From Gari tellinella (Eukaryota; Mollusca; Bivalvia; Cardiida; Psammobiidae): a stretch of 64,000 nucleotides of DNA. Where the stretch lies: the NCBI GenBank assembly GCA_922989275.2, contig OV277868.1:50714216-50778215 (forward strand), written 5' to 3'. This document shows, piece by piece, positions 63,564 to 64,000 of the stretch (position 1 is the first letter of the stretch; every line of letters starts with the position of its first letter). The position numbers were made by a program, and so were the translations under genes. A model generated the notes under the pieces. It saw only the letters and a list, made by a program, of their open reading frames with translations, did no database searches and was not told where the DNA came from.

Positions 63564-63797
63564 CAGTGACGACGTTATTGCTTTTCCCGTTTAAAAGAAA
63601 CTAAACGCAAACGCAATACAATGTAGAAAATGACTTTTTTTTTAAATCGATTTATTTCTATCTTAGTGGCAAACACTTTGGAGCCAGATCAGACGCCGGG
63701 TAACCCGGCGTCTGATCTGGCCCCAAAGTGTTTGCATTGGAAATGATAGTTTTCGCATAAACGCGTTTATTGGTAAATGTATGCATCATCGCCACAG
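63564..63797 (-). mobile_element. Family A MITE with matched arm change
   Basis: CAGTGACGACGTTATTGC to CATCATCGCCACAG, TA on both sides. Core 1 has AACACTTTGG / CCAAAGTGTT: G-to-C at 63676 matched by C-to-G at 63728. Confidence 0.83.
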
Positions 63798-63825
63798 TAT
63801 TTCGTAATGCGTCCGCTGCATCAAC

Positions 63826-64000
63826 TTATCATTAAACGCGCCCATCACTGCATAGATATCGTCTGCTTCAATTTTAACGCCTGTTTAAGCTTTATCGTCT
63901 GCTTTTATTTATCAAATAAAATTGGGCTGTTTTGTATTTATGACTGAAGAAACATAAATGGTTTTGATACTAATCTGGAGGCAAATTACTCCGCGTCTGA
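63826..64000. mobile_element. Family B element, cut by window end
   Basis: CATTAAACGCGCCCATCACTGC, CGTCTGCTTTTATTTATC, then the start of a hairpin at the last base. Confidence 0.6.

Overview
The window reads as animal nuclear DNA, most likely from a bivalve mollusc or a near relative. It is AT-rich by eye and gene-poor. It carries a tRNA-derived SINE, LINE and Penelope remnants, and several repeats that I recall as common in bivalve genomes: the GCTCACCTG/CAGGTGAGC-bounded repeat at 43435-44863 and the AAGGTCACGGTGA-type repeats near 51.8 and 54 kb. The taxon is an inference from memory, not a search result.

Only one intact gene is supported: a single-exon GT31 beta-1,3-glycosyltransferase on the minus strand (1946-3496), with a 12-residue coding minisatellite at its C-terminus. 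Decayed coding sequence comes from three retroelements: a Penelope-like GIY-YIG endonuclease (196-735, +), a LINE reverse transcriptase (13070-14335, -) and a LINE endonuclease plus RT piece (40275-41600, +). Each is interrupted by palindromic insertions. Almost every other short ORF is a shadow of a palindromic repeat.

The rest is packed with short non-autonomous, hairpin-forming DNA transposons. Family names used below. A: TA target duplication, ends CAGTGGAGAA. B: TTAA target, ends CCCNTTCACTGCC. B2: a B variant starting CCCTTTCATGGTCAAA. C: TTAA target, ends CCCTTTACCCCATAG. D: TA target, pogo-like ends CAGTAAAACCTC. E: TTAA target, ends CTCTTTCCTCCCTG. F: hAT-like ends AGGGCTGCCAT with 8-bp target duplication. 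G: TA target, ends CAGTGCTCCCTCCCTAC. H: one element at 41065. I: GGGCCCGTTTCATAAAAC ends. J: GCTTATAAAGCG palindrome. K: pogo-like GTCGAACTTCGATATC ends. Single cases are described individually.

The main discovery candidate is that the centres of these families are not independent. Core 1 (AAACAG, six variable bases, GATCAGACGCCG, and its mirror) sits inside A, B and G, and a variant sits in E. Core 2 (AAAGCAGGTTGAAAG, TAAAGCAGAATGCGCC, and its mirror) sits inside C, F and H, and a variant sits in D. The same hairpin cassette is therefore framed by termini typical of TTAA-targeting (piggyBac-like), TA-targeting (mariner/pogo-like) and hAT-like elements. Hairpin arms stay matched even where copies have mutated. 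Several insertions are also flanked by unusually long direct repeats (18, 34, about 37 and 50 bp).

Layout: 0-4 kb Penelope relic and GT31 gene; 4-13 kb C/B/G/D elements and a 149-bp tandem array; 13-14.3 kb LINE relic; 14.4-37 kb dense A-J hairpin elements; 37.5-38.1 kb AGAC-type microsatellite; 40.3-41.6 kb second LINE relic; 43.4-44.9 kb 320-bp tandem repeat; 48.7 kb SINE; 50.3-51.7 kb a C element with two nested TTAA insertions; 53-64 kb further hairpin elements and a TTAA element carrying a tRNA-like segment.
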